Assembly (NCBI GenBank): GCA_026388315.1
Contig: JAPLKA010000021.1
Span: 1 to 64,000 of the forward strand
DNA: 64,000 nucleotides
Reading direction: 5' to 3'
Source: Pseudomonadota bacterium
GTDB taxonomy: Bacteria > Desulfobacterota > Syntrophorhabdia > Syntrophorhabdales > Syntrophorhabdaceae
Of this stretch, positions 61,506 through 64,000 are shown piece by piece. Within the stretch, counting starts at the first letter, position 1. Every line of letters begins with the position of its first letter. Made by a program: the position numbers and the translations under genes. The notes beneath the pieces are model-generated. The model did no database searches, was not told the origin of the DNA, and saw nothing but the letters and a program-made list of their open reading frames with translations.

Positions 61506-63843
61506 AAATTCTTCTATCCTCTACTTTCAAAATTCTTTGAAATGTTCCTAATTGCCATAAACTCTTAATACCCTTTCCTTTCCATATATAAAAGTGTTTT
61601 TTGACATTTGTTCGCCACTTTGTTATCTCTTCCATTTCTCTCTCGTCTTCCGATACGAGAACATAGGAGTATTCTTTTACCATATCTTTTAAGCTTCCCA
61701 CAATAGCCTCATGAATCTTTATGCCTTTCGGTAATTTTAAGTTTATCTTTTTCAGGAGTGTCCCGAAATGTAAAATATCACTATCAGTTTCTATTTCTAC
61801 CAACTCACATGTACTCTCTATACCAACAGGTAGCGCATCAGACAGGGCAATTTTGGGAAGAGGATGATATTTTCCGTGCATCTTCAACTGGATGCCACAT
61901 GACCGTATTGCCCTTAATAAAATATTCATCGTGTCTATATGGCCTATATACCGCGCATCGGCATACTTAGCATAACGGAAAGTAATCTTCTTAGAAATTT
62001 CGGATTGTTCCGTCTTCGGCAGGATTAAAGCTTGTGAATTGTGAATTGAGAATTGAGAATGTCCCGTTTCAGAATCGATATTCGGTATTCGATAGTCGAT
62101 AGTTGAAATCCCTTGAACCCTTGGACCCTCGACCCCTTGACCCCTGCCTTTATCGCACCCTATCCCGCACCCTTCACATCCTTTATAACAATCACCGGTG
62201 ATTTCTCCCTTTTCGGCCCTGCTGAATTCATTCATTAAAAAATTACGATCAATGCCTGTATCGATAAAGTCCCATGGCAACGGATTATCGAATGATCTCC
62301 CCCGCAGATATCGTTTCATGTCAAGGCCGTTTTCATCAAACCATTCATGGTATAGGTTCGGTTTAAAAAATTCGCCCCACGCTTCAAGCCTTGTATTCTT
62401 ATCGGCAAGAGATTCGAAAAGAGGCATCAGCGCACTATCGCCCCTTGATATAATACCTTCAATTAGACTTGTTTCTATGTCCCTGTATTTTACTCTCCCA
62501 GACTTTTTTCTTAATACGCTTTTAATCCTGAGCATTTTTTCTTTTAAAATGTCCTTGTCTTCCATGGGCAACCATTGAAATGGTGTATGAGGTTTAGGAA
62601 TGAAGGGGGAAATTGCAAGATTTACATCAATCCCTGCTTTTTCAAAATGGGTAAAAATCTCTTTGACAACATCCATGTCTTCATCTATTTCCCAGGGGAA
62701 ACCGATCATAAAGTACAATTTCAATCTTTTCCATCCATATTTCCTGAGTGTGGGGAGTTGTGAAAACAATGCATCCACATCGATATTCTTGTTAATCCTG
62801 CATCGTATATCGGGCGATGCAGCCTCAAGGGCAAAGGTGAAGCCTGTTCGTGCGATACCTGCAATAGCACCGATAGCATCTTCATCGATGCTCCCTATTT
62901 TCAATGAAGGCAACGACACAGAAACGCCTTTGTGGTTGTTTTTGATGTATGAGATCGTCTGAAAAAGGGAACTGTAATCGCCGGAACTCAGTGAAAGCAA
63001 AGATAATTCTTCGAATCCGGTATTTTTAATTGCCATGTCTATAATCTCTGTTACCTTTTCGAAGGATCTTTCCCTGTATGGCCTGTATCCAAAACCTGCA
63101 AGGCAAAACCTGCAACCGTTCCCGCAGCCTCTCGATATCTCTATGTTCAATCTGTTGTGAATACTGTTAACAACAGGTATTGGAGGACTTGTTGCATGAT
63201 ACGAGCTATCGAGGTCTTTGATGTATAAACGCTGTACCTTTTCTTTATTGAAAAGCGGTGAGTAAACACCCTCCAGATTGGCCAATTCCTGTATTACATG
63301 GTATCTGTCAAGGCCTTTGAGTCCTTTCATCATAGTTAATATATTAACGAGCACATCGTCTGCCTCACCAACTACAATGAGATCAAAAAAACCTTCAAAG
63401 GGCTTAGGATTGAGCATTGACGGCCCGCCGCCTATTACAATCGGCCCCCCTGCCCTCTCTTCAGACCTTATCCTGATACCGCCAAGCTTGAGCATATTAA
63501 TCACGTTTGTAACATTCAACTCATATGACAGGGAAAAACCAACGAGGTCCATCCTGTGCAATGGTGTCTTTGATTCGAGGGTAAGGAGCGGGTAATTGTT
63601 TTCTTTCAGATAGGCATCCATGTCGTCCCATGGCGCAAAACACCTTTCGCACCAGACTCTTTCTATTGTATTGGCAAGCTCATAGAGAAGAAAGTACCCG
63701 TAATAGGACATTCCCACTTCATATATATCAGGATAGCAGAGGGCAAAGCGGACAAGAACAGACTCAGGGTCTTTCATTGTCTTATTAGTTTCTATGCCTG
63801 TATAACGGGCAGGCTTTGCGATGTTATTGGGAATGGCTATCAT
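61495..63843 (-). CDS. Radical SAM protein (TIGR03960-like) fused to DUF2344
   Basis: The protein has 782 residues. A cobalamin-binding-like N-terminal domain (VRFALCYPDIYEVGMSYYG, GGGPSMLNPKPFEGFFD) precedes the radical SAM core with ISRGCGNGCRFCLAGFGYRP (CxxxCxxC). The C-terminal DUF2344 part starts near 590 (ITFRYAKYADARYIGHIDTM). Between them lies CYKGCEGCGIGC and an about 35-residue insert (GVEGPRVQGISTIDY...HNSQA) encoded by dispersed repeats. It often stands beside rng in this phylum and may modify RNA or tRNA. Confidence 0.9.
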   Translation of the reverse strand: MIAIPNNIAKPARYTGIETNKTMKDPESVLVRFALCYPDIYEVGMSYYGYFLLYELANTIERVWCERCFAPWDDMDAYLKENNYPLLTLESKTPLHRMDLVGFSLSYELNVTNVINMLKLGGIRIRSEERAGGPIVIGGGPSMLNPKPFEGFFDLIVVGEADDVLVNILTMMKGLKGLDRYHVIQELANLEGVYSPLFNKEKVQRLYIKDLDSSYHATSPPIPVVNSIHNRLNIEISRGCGNGCRFCLAGFGYRPYRERSFEKVTEIIDMAIKNTGFEELSLLSLSSGDYSSLFQTISYIKNNHKGVSVSLPSLKIGSIDEDAIGAIAGIARTGFTFALEAASPDIRCRINKNIDVDALFSQLPTLRKYGWKRLKLYFMIGFPWEIDEDMDVVKEIFTHFEKAGIDVNLAISPFIPKPHTPFQWLPMEDKDILKEKMLRIKSVLRKKSGRVKYRDIETSLIEGIISRGDSALMPLFESLADKNTRLEAWGEFFKPNLYHEWFDENGLDMKRYLRGRSFDNPLPWDFIDTGIDRNFLMNEFSRAEKGEITGDCYKGCEGCGIGCDKGRGQGVEGPRVQGISTIDYRIPNIDSETGHSQFSIHNSQALILPKTEQSEISKKITFRYAKYADARYIGHIDTMNILLRAIRSCGIQLKMHGKYHPLPKIALSDALPVGIESTCELVEIETDSDILHFGTLLKKINLKLPKGIKIHEAIVGSLKDMVKEYSYVLVSEDEREMEEITKWRTNVKKHFYIWKGKGIKSLWQLGTFQRILKVEDRRIYGI
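62030..62150. repeat. Repeat-derived in-frame insert in the radical SAM gene
   Basis: The DNA has stuttering segments (TTGTGAATTGTGAATTGAG, TATTCGGTATTCGATAGTCG, CCCTTGAACCCTTGGACCC, CGACCCCTTGACCCC), all typical of lineage-specific dispersed repeats. The encoded peptide has no structural logic and sits at the domain border, where it is tolerated. Confidence 0.65.
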
Positions 63844-64000
63844 ATGAGATATTCAAATCAATTAAGCATTATGAATGGAGAATTAAAAATGGAGAATTCT
63901 ATGGTCTCGCAAAAAATCCACCTTGTCATTCTGAAAGGTTTTAGCCCTAAGATTTTAACTTTTTACGAACTTGCCGATTGTAATTCTTAATTATTAATTC
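63844..64000. repeat. Intergenic dispersed repeat sequence at the right edge
   Basis: The stretch contains ATGAATGGAGAATTAAAAAT, GGTCTCGCAAAAAATCCACC, TTGTCATTCTGAAAGG and TTTTTACGAACTTGCC, all words of dispersed repeats I associate with Desulfobacterota genomes. No gene is seen. Confidence 0.45.

Overview
The window is the right-hand part of a large integrative conjugative element (from the left edge to about 50352) followed by host chromosome (about 50353-64000). The chromosomal order htpX-rsmB-PASTA-rpe, then pth-rplY-prs-tRNA-Gln-spoVG-ispE-rng-radical SAM/DUF2344, together with dispersed short repeats translated inside genes, suggests a Desulfobacterota-type bacterium (Syntrophorhabdia or a relative). 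That placement is an inference from gene content, not from a marker gene.

Element, left to right. Positions 1-9376 hold two giant secreted proteins with glycine-rich, InlB-like and PKD modules, sharing one signal-peptide leader, plus a small secreted protein. Positions 9485-17198 hold part of an F-type type IV secretion system (OmpA-like protein, TraC, TraA-type pilin, TraV, DsbC-like, TraB, lytic transglycosylase). A HicAB toxin-antitoxin pair follows, then accessory genes with a DUF6094-like methyltransferase and a SNF2-like helicase (17978-23281). Next come a NusA-like KH protein, SSB and zinc-binding small proteins (23772-26349), a primase-polymerase/RepA-type initiator (26793-28385), small element proteins, a RecD-like helicase (30886-32592), a 48-bp repeat array beside a ParB-like gene (32661-34102), a sigma-region-2-like protein, a NusG/KOW protein, class II ribonucleotide reductase, a second SSB, a Gp3-like directionality factor, SbcC/SbcD, a DnaG-like primase, an ArdC antirestriction protein, an AT-rich repeat protein, an excisionase and a tyrosine integrase. 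The element ends at a 47-nt 3' fragment of tRNA-Thr(CGU), which predicts an intact tRNA-Thr at its other end, outside the window. No relaxase, coupling protein or remaining tra genes are visible; they are probably further left.

Nearly all element genes lie on the minus strand in about ten operons. Four operons are preceded by the same roughly 41-nt leader motif. The element also encodes NusA-like, NusG-like and sigma-like proteins. Together these suggest an element-specific transcription or antitermination circuit, which I consider the most interesting candidate system here.

In the chromosomal part, rsmB, pth and a DUF3786 gene have full-length reading frames but no ATG, GTG or TTG start. 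ATA codons sit where starts are expected, and in two cases ATA overlaps the upstream stop as ATAA. Replication and repair genes (initiator, primase, two SSBs, RNR, SbcCD) imply that the excised element can replicate or at least be copied on its own.
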